Positions 16,329 through 23,729 of a DNA stretch of 64,000 bases are shown here, piece after piece. The number at the start of each line of letters is the position of its first letter. Position 1 is the first letter of the stretch. Both the position numbers and the translations under genes were made by a program. Source of the stretch: Paenibacillus_G filicis (GTDB taxonomy: Bacteria; Bacillota; Bacilli; Paenibacillales; NBRC-103111). Below the pieces are notes generated by a model. The model saw nothing but the letters and a program-made list of their open reading frames with translations, did not search any database and had not been told where the DNA came from. The DNA is taken from positions 186,001 through 250,000 of the forward strand of contig NZ_JBBPCC010000010.1 of assembly GCF_038070315.1 (NCBI RefSeq), in the 5' to 3' direction.

Positions 16329-17216
16329 GTGACCAAAACCTTAAAAAACCCGGTGGCTTACCTGCTGTTTATCGTACCCACCCTATTGTTTTACGTGATT
16401 TTCTACCTGTTTCCGATGTCCACAATTATCCGCTACGGCTTCTCCGAATGGGACGGGCTGACGGAGCCCCGCTACAACGGGCTGGATAACTTCGTCAGAG
16501 CGTTCACGGACGAGGAATTTCTGAAGGCGCTGGTCAATAACCTGTGCTTTACCGGTTTTGCCGTCTTCGTGCAGATTCCCGTCATTATCATCTTCGCCAT
16601 TTTGATCTCGGAAGTTCGCCGGTTTCACGGCTTTTATAAAACGACGTTTTTCCTGCCCAGCATCTTGTCCACGCCCGTCGTCGGAGTGCTCTGGTCGTTC
16701 GTCGTCTTCCACCCCGATATCGGACTGCTCAACTATGTGTTCCGTTCGCTCGGCTTGAACAATTGGGCGCATGCCTGGCTGGCCGAGGACAAGTTCGCCC
16801 TGCTGTCGATTCTTGTAACCAACGGCTGGCATTGGGTCGGATTTTACGTGGTGCTCGTCCTGGCTGCGATCTACGGCATCTCCAAGGAAATCTATGAAGC
16901 CGCCGAGATCGACGGCACAACCCGGATGCAACGGGCGTGGTACATAACGGTACCACTGATCCGTCCGATCGTATCGGTCATTCTGCTTCTGTCCATCGCA
17001 GGTTCCTTGAAGACGCTCGATGTCGTCATGGTTATGACCAACGGCGGCCCGGCAGGTCTCACCGAGGTAATGGCCACCTATATGTACAAGGTCGGCTTTC
17101 AGTTCTCAGAGGCTGGGTATGCGAACGCACTCGGGATGCTGATCTTCGTATTCACTTTGCTGCTTACACTGATCAGCAACCTGCTTACAAAAAAATTGGA
17201 GGATGTGGAGAGCTGA
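16329..17216 (+). CDS. Carbohydrate ABC transporter permease (MalF/UgpA type)
   Basis: A 295-residue inner-membrane permease with six predicted TM helices. The EAA loop that contacts the ATPase reads EAAEIDGTTRMQRAWYITVPLIRP. It starts at GTG 16329 after GGAGGCGAACGAAT and ends in the ATGA-type overlap with the second permease. It pairs with that permease to form the membrane channel. No ATP-binding subunit is encoded in the operon; a shared MsmX/MsiK-type ATPase is the usual solution in Bacillales. Confidence 0.92.
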   Translation: MTKTLKNPVAYLLFIVPTLLFYVIFYLFPMSTIIRYGFSEWDGLTEPRYNGLDNFVRAFTDEEFLKALVNNLCFTGFAVFVQIPVIIIFAILISEVRRFHGFYKTTFFLPSILSTPVVGVLWSFVVFHPDIGLLNYVFRSLGLNNWAHAWLAEDKFALLSILVTNGWHWVGFYVVLVLAAIYGISKEIYEAAEIDGTTRMQRAWYITVPLIRPIVSVILLLSIAGSLKTLDVVMVMTNGGPAGLTEVMATYMYKVGFQFSEAGYANALGMLIFVFTLLLTLISNLLTKKLEDVES

Positions 17217-18067
17217 TGTCGAATAAAAGAGGAGCGGTACCTGTTCTGATTCACGGCGTCTTGATCATCTACGTGCTCCTGACGTTGTACCCGCTGTTTT
17301 GGGCGCTGCAAAACTCGTTCAAGCGGCATGTGGACATTATCTCGTCCCCCTTTGCCCTGATCAAAAATTTTACATTAGTCAATTACGTAGATGCCTGGTA
17401 CAGTTCCAAGGTAAGCGTCTATTTTGTCAACAGCTTGCTGGTCAGCGCGGTATCCAGCACGGTGACCGTCGTCCTGGCCGCCATGACCGCCTATGCGCTG
17501 ACACGCATGCCGTTCGGCCGTATGAACAAGGTCGTCACTTCGATCCTGCTGCTCGCGATTATGATTCCCGGCGCGACGCTGCTCGTGCCGCTGTATACCT
17601 TTATCCGCAACTTCCAGCAGTACTTCGGGTTTCCGATCTATGATACGTATCTGTCGCTGATTCTGCCGTACATCACCTTCGGACTATCGATGTCGGTCAT
17701 CGTAATCCGGGCCTTCATGGCCGCACTTCCCCGAGAGCTGGAGGAGGCGGGCGTCATGGACGGGCTGAAGGTGTACGGCGTGTTCTTCCGGGTCGTGCTC
17801 CCGCTGTGTATGCCTGCGCTGGTCACGGTATTCATCATTAGCTACCTGGGCAACTGGAATGAGTTCATCATGGCGAACCTGCTGATCTCCAAGGAGCAGC
17901 TGCGCACGCTGGCCGTCGGAACGGCCGCCTTCAAGGATATGCTGAACACCAACTACGGAGGCTTGTACGCCGCCGCGATGTACAGCGTCATTCCGGTCAT
18001 TATCCTGTATATGTTCCTTCAAGATCAGATCATCGAGGGGCTGACCTCCGGCAGTGTGAAGGGGTAG
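17216..18067 (+). CDS. Carbohydrate ABC transporter permease (MalG type)
   Basis: A 283-residue permease with six TM helices and the EAA loop EEAGVMDGLKVYGVFFRVVLPLCMPAL. The ATG overlaps the stop of the preceding permease gene (ATGA-type), so translation is coupled; an SD-like GGAGGATGTGGAG lies just upstream. The C-terminus ends with QDQIIEGLTSGSVKG, the usual MalG-type end that inserts into the ATPase. It completes the importer together with the binding protein and first permease. Confidence 0.92.
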   Translation: MSNKRGAVPVLIHGVLIIYVLLTLYPLFWALQNSFKRHVDIISSPFALIKNFTLVNYVDAWYSSKVSVYFVNSLLVSAVSSTVTVVLAAMTAYALTRMPFGRMNKVVTSILLLAIMIPGATLLVPLYTFIRNFQQYFGFPIYDTYLSLILPYITFGLSMSVIVIRAFMAALPRELEEAGVMDGLKVYGVFFRVVLPLCMPALVTVFIISYLGNWNEFIMANLLISKEQLRTLAVGTAAFKDMLNTNYGGLYAAAMYSVIPVIILYMFLQDQIIEGLTSGSVKG

Positions 18068-18093
18068 GCCAGACACCAGAGGAGGGGACGAAC

Positions 18094-19914
18094 ATGAATC
18101 TGAGCATCCGGTTAAAAGTATTTATCGGCTTCGTGACGTTCATCATTCTCCCCATTCTCGTGATCGGCTCGATCGGCTCTTATTTATTCCAGCATGTGCT
18201 TCAACAAAAATACGCCGAGCAGTCCCGGCTCGTCGTGACCTCTATTGCCCGCAATATCGCCGCTGTCTTCAAGGAAGCCACCTACTATTCCGATAATTGG
18301 ATGCTGTCCCCGCCCGTTCAGGATGTGCTGAACATGCCGCCGGGGTCCCGGGACTCGTCCAACATCTCCTTCATCCTGAATCAAACGTTTCTGACTTATG
18401 CGCCGCTTGACTCTGTGACGATCTATACCATGGAGGGCGAGGGATTCAGCCGGTCCAAGGTCAATTTCTCACCCGTCCCCTTTAGTCAGCTGAGGGGGCA
18501 TCCTGTTTTCGCCGATGTACTTGCCGGCAACGGTACAGCCCGCTGGGTTGCTCCTTACGAGGCTCCCGAGCTGACCGGGGCGAATTCGTATTTCACCCAG
18601 ATAAGGATGGTGAACGATCTGGTTCGTCTGGAGCAGATCGGCTATGTGTACTTGCAGTACCAGTTCCTGGAGCTGGAAAATATATTCGGCTTCTACTCGC
18701 GTCAGAGCGGGATTCCTAATCAGTTTCTCCTGGTGGACGGGGACGGACTGATCGTGTACGACAGCATGAAGACATACGGAGGAGCTTCGTTGTCTAGGCT
18801 GATCCGCGAGCCGATCGACCTGCGGCAGGACGACAGCGGCCGCAGGGTCGAGTTCGACCGTCATGCGAGTCTGGTGTCCGTGCAGCCGCTGAATATGAGA
18901 GACCTCGGGATTACGGACTGGACGCTCGTCTCGGTCGTACCCTGGTCTTATCTGACTAGCGATACCTTCACCATCATCCGTTGGGCCGGGCTGATCACGG
19001 CGGGCGTGCTGTTGTCGGTCTTCGTGTTCAATATGATGTTCGTCACGCGGTATACCCGCTTCATCCTGCGCTTCTCCAAGGCAATGAGCAAGGTGGAGCT
19101 GGGCGACCTGAGCGTCCGCGTTCACTCCGAGCTGCGAGATGAGACGACAACGCTGACCCGGGGCTTCAACAGCCTCGTCGGCAAGGTCGGCGAGCTGATC
19201 GACGAGGTCAAGCTGGAGCAAGCCCGCAAGAACAAGGCCGAGCTGCTGCTGCTTCAGGCACAGATCAAGCCGCATTTCCTGTTCAATACGCTGGAGTCGA
19301 TCAATGCGCTGGCGATGCAGAATAAGGGTGACAAGGTGAGCCAGCTCGTATACCGGCTCGGTTCGATCCTGCGTATCGGCTTCCAGGAGGGCGAGGAGAT
19401 CACGCTGGGCATGGAGATCGGTTACCTGCAGAATTACATCGAAATCCAGAAGATCCGCTTTGGCCAGCGCTTCGAATATGCCATCGACATGCCCAAGGAG
19501 CTGGAGCGGATTCCCATTCTGAAGTTCACGCTCCAGCCGCTGGTGGAGAACAGCATCCAGCACGGCTTCGATGCGATCGACCATACGGGGATGATCCAGA
19601 TCCGTGTCGAGGAGCGCGAGCGGGATGTGGCACTGTGGGTCATCGACAACGGCTCCGGTATTCCGCCTGAGGTGCTGCAGCGGCTCAGCTACCGCAAGTC
19701 GGAGCCGATACCGGGGCAAAGAACCCCGTCACCCGAGGAGGCGGCCCGGGTTGGCTTGGGTATTCAAAATGTCGCGGACCGGCTGCGCATTCATTACGGG
19801 ACGCGCTACGGGATGTGGGTCTGCAGCGAACCGGGCCGGGGCACCGTCATTCAATGTATCATCCCAAAACTGACAACAGGTGATGCCTATGTTACTGAGA
19901 GCATTGATTGTTGA
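18094..19914 (+). CDS. YesM-type sensor histidine kinase
   Basis: A 606-residue membrane sensor kinase. TM1 is at about 8-32 and TM2 near 295-315, with a roughly 260-residue extracellular sensing domain (dCache-like) between them. A HAMP region follows (KAMSKVELGDLSVRVHSE), then the His_kinase domain with the phospho-acceptor H394 in PHFLFNTLESINAL, and an ATPase domain with DNGSGIPPEV and GLGIQNVADRL. It would sense an extracellular sugar or sugar-bound binding protein and phosphorylate the YesN-type regulator whose gene overlaps its 3' end. Position directly after the transporter genes suggests that it controls this operon. Confidence 0.92.
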   Translation: MNLSIRLKVFIGFVTFIILPILVIGSIGSYLFQHVLQQKYAEQSRLVVTSIARNIAAVFKEATYYSDNWMLSPPVQDVLNMPPGSRDSSNISFILNQTFLTYAPLDSVTIYTMEGEGFSRSKVNFSPVPFSQLRGHPVFADVLAGNGTARWVAPYEAPELTGANSYFTQIRMVNDLVRLEQIGYVYLQYQFLELENIFGFYSRQSGIPNQFLLVDGDGLIVYDSMKTYGGASLSRLIREPIDLRQDDSGRRVEFDRHASLVSVQPLNMRDLGITDWTLVSVVPWSYLTSDTFTIIRWAGLITAGVLLSVFVFNMMFVTRYTRFILRFSKAMSKVELGDLSVRVHSELRDETTTLTRGFNSLVGKVGELIDEVKLEQARKNKAELLLLQAQIKPHFLFNTLESINALAMQNKGDKVSQLVYRLGSILRIGFQEGEEITLGMEIGYLQNYIEIQKIRFGQRFEYAIDMPKELERIPILKFTLQPLVENSIQHGFDAIDHTGMIQIRVEERERDVALWVIDNGSGIPPEVLQRLSYRKSEPIPGQRTPSPEEAARVGLGIQNVADRLRIHYGTRYGMWVCSEPGRGTVIQCIIPKLTTGDAYVTESIDC

Positions 19915-21505
19915 TGATGAGCCGCTGATCGTCGAAAATCTGCAGAATGTTATCCCTTGGAGCGCGTATCAGATCACGGTGGTCGGCACCGCGGATAACG
20001 GAGCGGCAGCGCTTGAGCTGACCCAGCAGCTGCAGCCGGACCTGATCCTCTGCGACATCCGAATGCCGCGGATGGATGGTCTGACCTTCCTCGAGCAGCT
20101 TCACTGTCTCGGGATGGACTGCAGCGTCATCATGCTGACGGGCTTTCAAGAATTCGACTACGCCCGTCGTGCCGTCAAGTTCGGGGCGAAGGATTTCGTG
20201 CTGAAGCCGATCAACTACGAGGAGCTGAAGAGCGTCGTTACCCGGGTCGCGGAACAGATCCGGGAGAGGAAGCAGGAGCATCGGCAGCAGGAGGAGAAGT
20301 GGAAGCACTACTCCCATGTCGTCTACGAGAAGCTGATGAACGACGTCCTGATGGATTACACGAAGGTCTTCATGCAGCCGCTGCTGCCGGGGGACGAAGC
20401 GGCGGACGACCAGCCGGCCTATGTGCTGCTGCTTGCCGATCTGGACCGGTACGCCTATCTGTCACGAAGTTGGAGCGAGAACGAACGCAAGCTGTACAAC
20501 TTTGCCGTCCGCAATGTGCTGCAGGTCGCGCTGCTGACCTTTGGCCTTGAATACAACGTGCTGCAGACCCGCGAGGGCGAGTGGTGCGTGCTCATCCGTA
20601 TGACTGGTGACACCGTTCTGAGGGAGGGCAGTGCGGCTGAGTGGGCGCAGGAGCTGATCGGGGCCGTCGCACAAAATGTAAAGGTGACGGTCAGCCTGGC
20701 GGTATGTCCCGAGCTCGTGCCCGTCTCCAGTCTGGCCGGCACATACAAGAAGCTGCAGCGGGAGCTGCACTTCAAGAGCGGGAGTGAGCAGGTGCTCGTG
20801 CTGGACGGAGAGGTGCGGGCAGACCACTTCAACCCGTCCGTCTGGGCGCTGGCGGAGGAACTGGTCACCGGGGTGAAGCTCTATGACCGTTCCCGTCTGG
20901 AGCGTGCCTACGAGCTGCTGGCCCGCGAGCTGCGCGCGATCTCCGAGCATTCGCTGACAAAGGCGAACCAGATTCTCCACTTCCTGATCCTGCATATCCT
21001 GCGCGAGCTCAAGGAGATTCAGCGGGTGACGGAGGCGGAGGAGGACAAGGTGTGGTCCGGCCTTGATCATTGTCTCAGCGCCAAGGATCTAATGGATACG
21101 CTGGAGCATCTGATCGAGCAAGGACTGGCGGATTCCGGCAGCCGCCGGTCGGGCAAGGAAGTGATCTCGATGGCGGAGGCTTATATCCGCAAGCATCTGG
21201 GCGGTGAGCTCGGGATCGAGGAGGTGGCCGACCATCTGGGGCTGAGCAGCAGCCACTTCAGCGTCCTCTTCAAGCAGCATGCGGGAGTAACCTTCCTGGA
21301 ACATGTCACCCGGCTGCGTATCGACTGGGCCAAGTCGCTGCTCGCCGGGAGCGAGCACAGCATCACTCGCGTCAGCAATATGGTCGGCTATATGGACCGC
21401 CGTTACTTCAATAAAGTGTTTACCCGCCTCGAGAGCATGTCGCCCGCCGAATATCGGGAGAAGGTTTCCGGCCTGCTCGCTCATCGCGCGGCCGGACAAT
21501 CGTAA
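19889..21505 (+). CDS. YesN-type response regulator, AraC family
   Basis: A 538-residue response regulator. The receiver domain starts LLRALIVDDEPLIVENL, with the phospho-acceptor D56 in ILCDIRMPRMDG and the conserved K in DFVLKPINYEEL. A middle region of about 250 residues links it to a C-terminal AraC-type double helix-turn-helix (ISMAEAYIRKHLGGELGIEEVADHLGLSSSHFSVLFKQHAG, then the second helix pair up to SPAEYREK). ATG 19889 follows an AGGTGATG site; earlier in-frame starts at 19880 and 19883 are possible. It overlaps the kinase gene. It likely activates the sugar operon when phosphorylated. Confidence 0.92.
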   Translation: MLLRALIVDDEPLIVENLQNVIPWSAYQITVVGTADNGAAALELTQQLQPDLILCDIRMPRMDGLTFLEQLHCLGMDCSVIMLTGFQEFDYARRAVKFGAKDFVLKPINYEELKSVVTRVAEQIRERKQEHRQQEEKWKHYSHVVYEKLMNDVLMDYTKVFMQPLLPGDEAADDQPAYVLLLADLDRYAYLSRSWSENERKLYNFAVRNVLQVALLTFGLEYNVLQTREGEWCVLIRMTGDTVLREGSAAEWAQELIGAVAQNVKVTVSLAVCPELVPVSSLAGTYKKLQRELHFKSGSEQVLVLDGEVRADHFNPSVWALAEELVTGVKLYDRSRLERAYELLARELRAISEHSLTKANQILHFLILHILRELKEIQRVTEAEEDKVWSGLDHCLSAKDLMDTLEHLIEQGLADSGSRRSGKEVISMAEAYIRKHLGGELGIEEVADHLGLSSSHFSVLFKQHAGVTFLEHVTRLRIDWAKSLLAGSEHSITRVSNMVGYMDRRYFNKVFTRLESMSPAEYREKVSGLLAHRAAGQS

Positions 21506-21507
21506 AG

Positions 21508-21559
21508 AAACGGCCGGGACCCGCTCTCTTTCAAAAGAGCGTCAGTCCCGGCCGTTTTT
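21508..21559. terminator. Bidirectional Rho-independent terminator
   Basis: AAACGGCCGGGAC pairs with GTCCCGGCCGTTTTT, with an inner GCTCTCTTTCAAAAGAGC stem. It ends the sugar operon on the plus strand and can also serve the converging M23 peptidase gene. Confidence 0.9.
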
Positions 21560-21608
21560 CGCCTGCCGGCGGATGGTGAATTTGTCTTGCCGTCCAATCG
21601 GCCGATCG

Positions 21609-22670
21609 TTACTTACGCCGCCGCATACCTTCCTCGCGCTCCCACTTGCGCAGATGCGGGTACGGATCGAAGGACCAATCCGTCAGCCCATTGTCGCGGT
21701 ACAGCCCGTAGTGCAGATGCGGTGGGAACTTGCCGCTGGTGCCGGGCTTGCCGTAGCCAGAGCTGCCTACCCAGCCGATCACTTGACCGGGCTTCACGAC
21801 TGTGCCCTGGGCGACCTCCTTCTTGTTGAAGCCGGACAGGTGGGCGTAGTAGTGGTACACGTTGTTCAGATCGCGTATCCCGATGCGCCAGCCCCCATAA
21901 GGATTCCAACCCATGACTTCGACAATCCCGTAGGTAGCGCTGCGGACGGGCACGCCGTGGCCGGCGAAAATATCGGTGCCTTCGTGAATCCGGTATCCGC
22001 CCCAACCACGACTGGCGCCCCAGGTGCTGCGATAGGAGTAATCGGAACGGAGCGGGAGTACGAAGCAATGCTCGTGCAGATCCAGCGTATCGGAGGCTGC
22101 GTAGATCTGAGCAAATTGCTGGATTCGATCCACGCTGCGCGTGTTCTGATAATAGTCCCAAAGGGCAATCCTCAGATCCTCCTGAGCACTTCCGCGCTGT
22201 TGCAGGTAATGGGCCATAGTGTACAGCCGGTCCACATCGTTCGCGCGGTCGGCCAGCCCGTCACCTGATCCGTCCTGTCCCAGTCCGCCGAAGAAAGCGA
22301 TGCTGGTTAAGCTACGGTCCTCGTGATCGGGATTCATAATGCCGCCCCATTGCAGATCCGTGAAGAAAATGGCGACCAGACCGTCGGGGGCCGGTCTTTT
22401 CTTGGCCAGATTGATTGTACGCTCATACTGATCGATGGCGGCCAGTATGTACCAGGGAAGGCCGGTGAGCGCGCTGACCTTGTCGAACAGATCCTTCCGT
22501 TCGGCGAATACCGCCTTTATGTTCGCAGGCGGCTTCGGCTTGACTGGAGCTTGGCCGCCTGAAGGCGCTGCTGCCGCGCTGGCACCGGACGGGGCCGCTC
22601 CGGCCAGCATGCCGGTCAGCAGTGCGCCGCAAAGCCAGGTGGCGATAGGTTTTGTAAGGGGGAATACCAT
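21609..22670 (-). CDS. M23 family metallopeptidase with signal peptide
   Basis: A 353-residue secreted peptidoglycan hydrolase. The N-terminus has a signal peptide (hydrophobic 10-26, then GASAAAA). Residues 60-100 (VSALTGLPWYILAAIDQYERT) resemble the start of lytic transglycosylase-like domains, and the C-terminal third is an M23/LytM domain with zinc ligands H229 and D233 in HEGTD and the H-x-H pair H318/H320 in PPHLHYG. It should cut peptide cross-links in the cell wall, outside the membrane. The start has a GGAGG site. It is divergent from larC2 and stands alone. Possible roles are growth or spore wall remodelling. Confidence 0.87.
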   Translation of the reverse strand: MVFPLTKPIATWLCGALLTGMLAGAAPSGASAAAAPSGGQAPVKPKPPANIKAVFAERKDLFDKVSALTGLPWYILAAIDQYERTINLAKKRPAPDGLVAIFFTDLQWGGIMNPDHEDRSLTSIAFFGGLGQDGSGDGLADRANDVDRLYTMAHYLQQRGSAQEDLRIALWDYYQNTRSVDRIQQFAQIYAASDTLDLHEHCFVLPLRSDYSYRSTWGASRGWGGYRIHEGTDIFAGHGVPVRSATYGIVEVMGWNPYGGWRIGIRDLNNVYHYYAHLSGFNKKEVAQGTVVKPGQVIGWVGSSGYGKPGTSGKFPPHLHYGLYRDNGLTDWSFDPYPHLRKWEREEGMRRRK

Positions 22671-22798
22671 GAATAGCCTCCTCCTGCCGCTTGATGCGAG
22701 TCTTTCGCATAATTAAGTATGGTTAGCTTGTGCGAACGAATGGCTTTTTATCCCGGGACAAGTTTGATATGATGCTGGGAAAGGGGAGGAATGTAATC

Positions 22799-23275
22799 AT
22801 GGCGTTTGACCACCGCGAAGAACATGTGGATACAGGAATGCTGATCATTCAGGCTAATCTCGATGATATGAATCCCGAGCTGACTTCTTATATTACCGAC
22901 AAGCTGCTGGAGGCGGGAGCTAATGACGTGTACTGGATTCCCATCATTATGAAAAAAGGCCGGCCTGGTGTGATGCTGAACGTGCTGGCTGACGAGGGAA
23001 AAGCCGGGGAGCTAGAAGAGGTGATCTTCTCAGAAACGACAACCTTCGGGCTTCGCTATGTGCGGGCGGATTGTCATCGGCTGGGCAGGGAATTTATTCT
23101 GATTGAGACACGCTGGGGAGCGATTCATGTGAAGGCAGCCTTCCACATCGGAAGAATGGTGCAGTTCGCACCTGAGTTTAAGGAATGCGAGCAGGCGGCG
23201 AAGAAGCATCAGGTGCCGCTCAAGCAAGTCTATGACGAGGTGCGGAGGCTGTTTCTGGAGCGCCGAGGCGAGTGA
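22799..23275 (+). CDS. larC2: LarC2: C-terminal domain of the nickel-inserting cyclometallase LarC
   Basis: The 158 residues match only the C-terminal domain of LarC (DUF111), which binds CTP during insertion of nickel into the NPN cofactor of lactate racemase. Hallmarks are ANLDDMNPELTSYITDKLLEAGANDVYWIPIIMKKGRPGV and EEVIFSETTTFGLR. The ATG at 22799 follows AAGGGGAGGAATG. The N-terminal LarC1 domain is encoded separately and on the opposite strand at 31152-32321. In lactobacilli the two parts are joined by a programmed frameshift, and many bacteria have one gene; here they must act as two separate polypeptides. No larA or larE is visible. Confidence 0.85.
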   Translation: MAFDHREEHVDTGMLIIQANLDDMNPELTSYITDKLLEAGANDVYWIPIIMKKGRPGVMLNVLADEGKAGELEEVIFSETTTFGLRYVRADCHRLGREFILIETRWGAIHVKAAFHIGRMVQFAPEFKECEQAAKKHQVPLKQVYDEVRRLFLERRGE

Positions 23276-23287
23276 GAGTCAGGCTGC

Positions 23288-23316
23288 TTGACAATAGCTA
23301 TCGTGTGTAATACCAT
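23288..23316 (+). promoter_or_regulatory. Candidate promoter of the bpsA leader
   Basis: TTGACA at 23288-23293, a 17-base spacer and TACCAT at 23311-23316. The -35 is perfect and the -10 is weak. It lies 13 bases after larC2 and would start an RNA with a leader of about 400 bases before bpsA. Confidence 0.45.
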
Positions 23317-23335
23317 GAAAACATTATAACTGAGG

Positions 23336-23354
23336 AGTGAGATTGTGTCGGCGG
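23336..23354 (+). repeat. Direct repeat copy 1 in bpsA leader
   Basis: AGTGAGATTGTGTCGGCGG; the second copy at 23643-23661 differs by one base. Each copy covers the Shine-Dalgarno to start-codon region of a short reading frame. Confidence 0.8.
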
Positions 23355-23368
23355 TAGTTCTTAACTAA
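23345..23368 (+). CDS. Possible 7-residue leader peptide 1
   Basis: GTG-TCG-GCG-GTA-GTT-CTT-AAC-TAA would encode MSAVVLN, with GAGGAG seven bases upstream. Its stop falls inside the left arm of the inverted repeat. It shares its initiation region with the 25-codon leader at 23652, so it may be a relic or a first regulatory peptide. Expression is not known. Confidence 0.35.
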   Translation: MSAVVLN

Positions 23369-23475
23369 TCAAATTCCATATTTGAAGTTTTCAATAGTCC
23401 TAGAGACCAATTGCTGTAAAAAGCATGGTTTGTTTTGATACGGACATTTTGAGACCTTCGGAATTAGTTAAGAAC
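23357..23475. repeat. Inverted-repeat-bounded segment in bpsA leader
   Basis: GTTCTTAACTAAT at 23357-23369 is repeated in perfect inverted orientation at 23463-23475 (13 bp). The roughly 93 bases between them have no coding potential. It could be a small non-autonomous mobile element or the closing stem of a structured RNA. Confidence 0.6.
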
Positions 23476-23523
23476 AGCGGATCATAATCGAAGCCTTAGT
23501 GCTGCCTATTATTATGCACCCCC

Positions 23524-23554
23524 AATCCGTGCTGTGTTCAGCTCGGATTTTTTT
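23524..23554 (+). terminator. Terminator 1 in bpsA leader
   Basis: AATCCG...GCT pairs with AGC...CGGATT and is followed by TTTTT. It lies upstream of bpsA with no clear promoter after it, which fits an attenuator or the end of the preceding unit. Confidence 0.7.
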
Positions 23555-23584
23555 GTTTTTTCGGTGCTTATTTAGGCAATGTCC

Positions 23585-23625
23585 AAAAAGGGCAGGGATG
23601 ACGTTTGTTCATTCCTGCCCTTTTT
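23585..23625 (+). terminator. Terminator 2 in bpsA leader
   Basis: AAAAAGGGCAGGGATGA pairs almost perfectly with TCATTCCTGCCCTTTTT. It ends 26 bases before the 25-codon leader frame. Two terminators in a row before a gene are unusual unless readthrough is regulated. Confidence 0.85.
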
Positions 23626-23642
23626 GTATTTTTCAGAAGGGA

Positions 23643-23661
23643 AGTGAGATTGTGTCGGTGG
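23643..23661 (+). repeat. Direct repeat copy 2 in bpsA leader
   Basis: AGTGAGATTGTGTCGGTGG, one base different from copy 1. A partial third copy, ATGAGATTGTGT, follows directly in the coding sequence of the leader peptide. Confidence 0.8.
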
Positions 23662-23729
23662 CAAATGAGATTGTGTATGCAGCTAAAAGTGTGAATATAT
23701 ACCATAAACTAATAGGAGGACTACCTTGA
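23652..23729 (+). CDS. 25-residue leader peptide overlapping the bpsA start
   Basis: A GTG start at 23652, preceded by AAGGGAAG, opens a 25-codon frame (MSVANEIVYAAKSVN... ending IGGLP). Its TGA overlaps the TTG start codon of bpsA (TTGA), and the AGGAGG site of bpsA lies within its last codons. Translation of the two must therefore interact. It is not similar to any peptide I recognize. A short upstream frame that gates a polyamine enzyme would parallel, by analogy only, the uORF of eukaryotic S-adenosylmethionine decarboxylase. Confidence 0.5.
   Translation: MSVANEIVYAAKSVNIYHKLIGGLP

Noticed and set aside
18469..19719. A 416-codon minus-strand open frame opposite the sensor kinase
   Set aside because: The plus-strand kinase has all catalytic boxes; the reverse frame has no motif or start site.
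23357..23475. Insertion sequence bounded by inverted repeats
   Set aside because: The interval is about 120 bases with no transposase; at most a miniature element, so it is listed as a repeat only.
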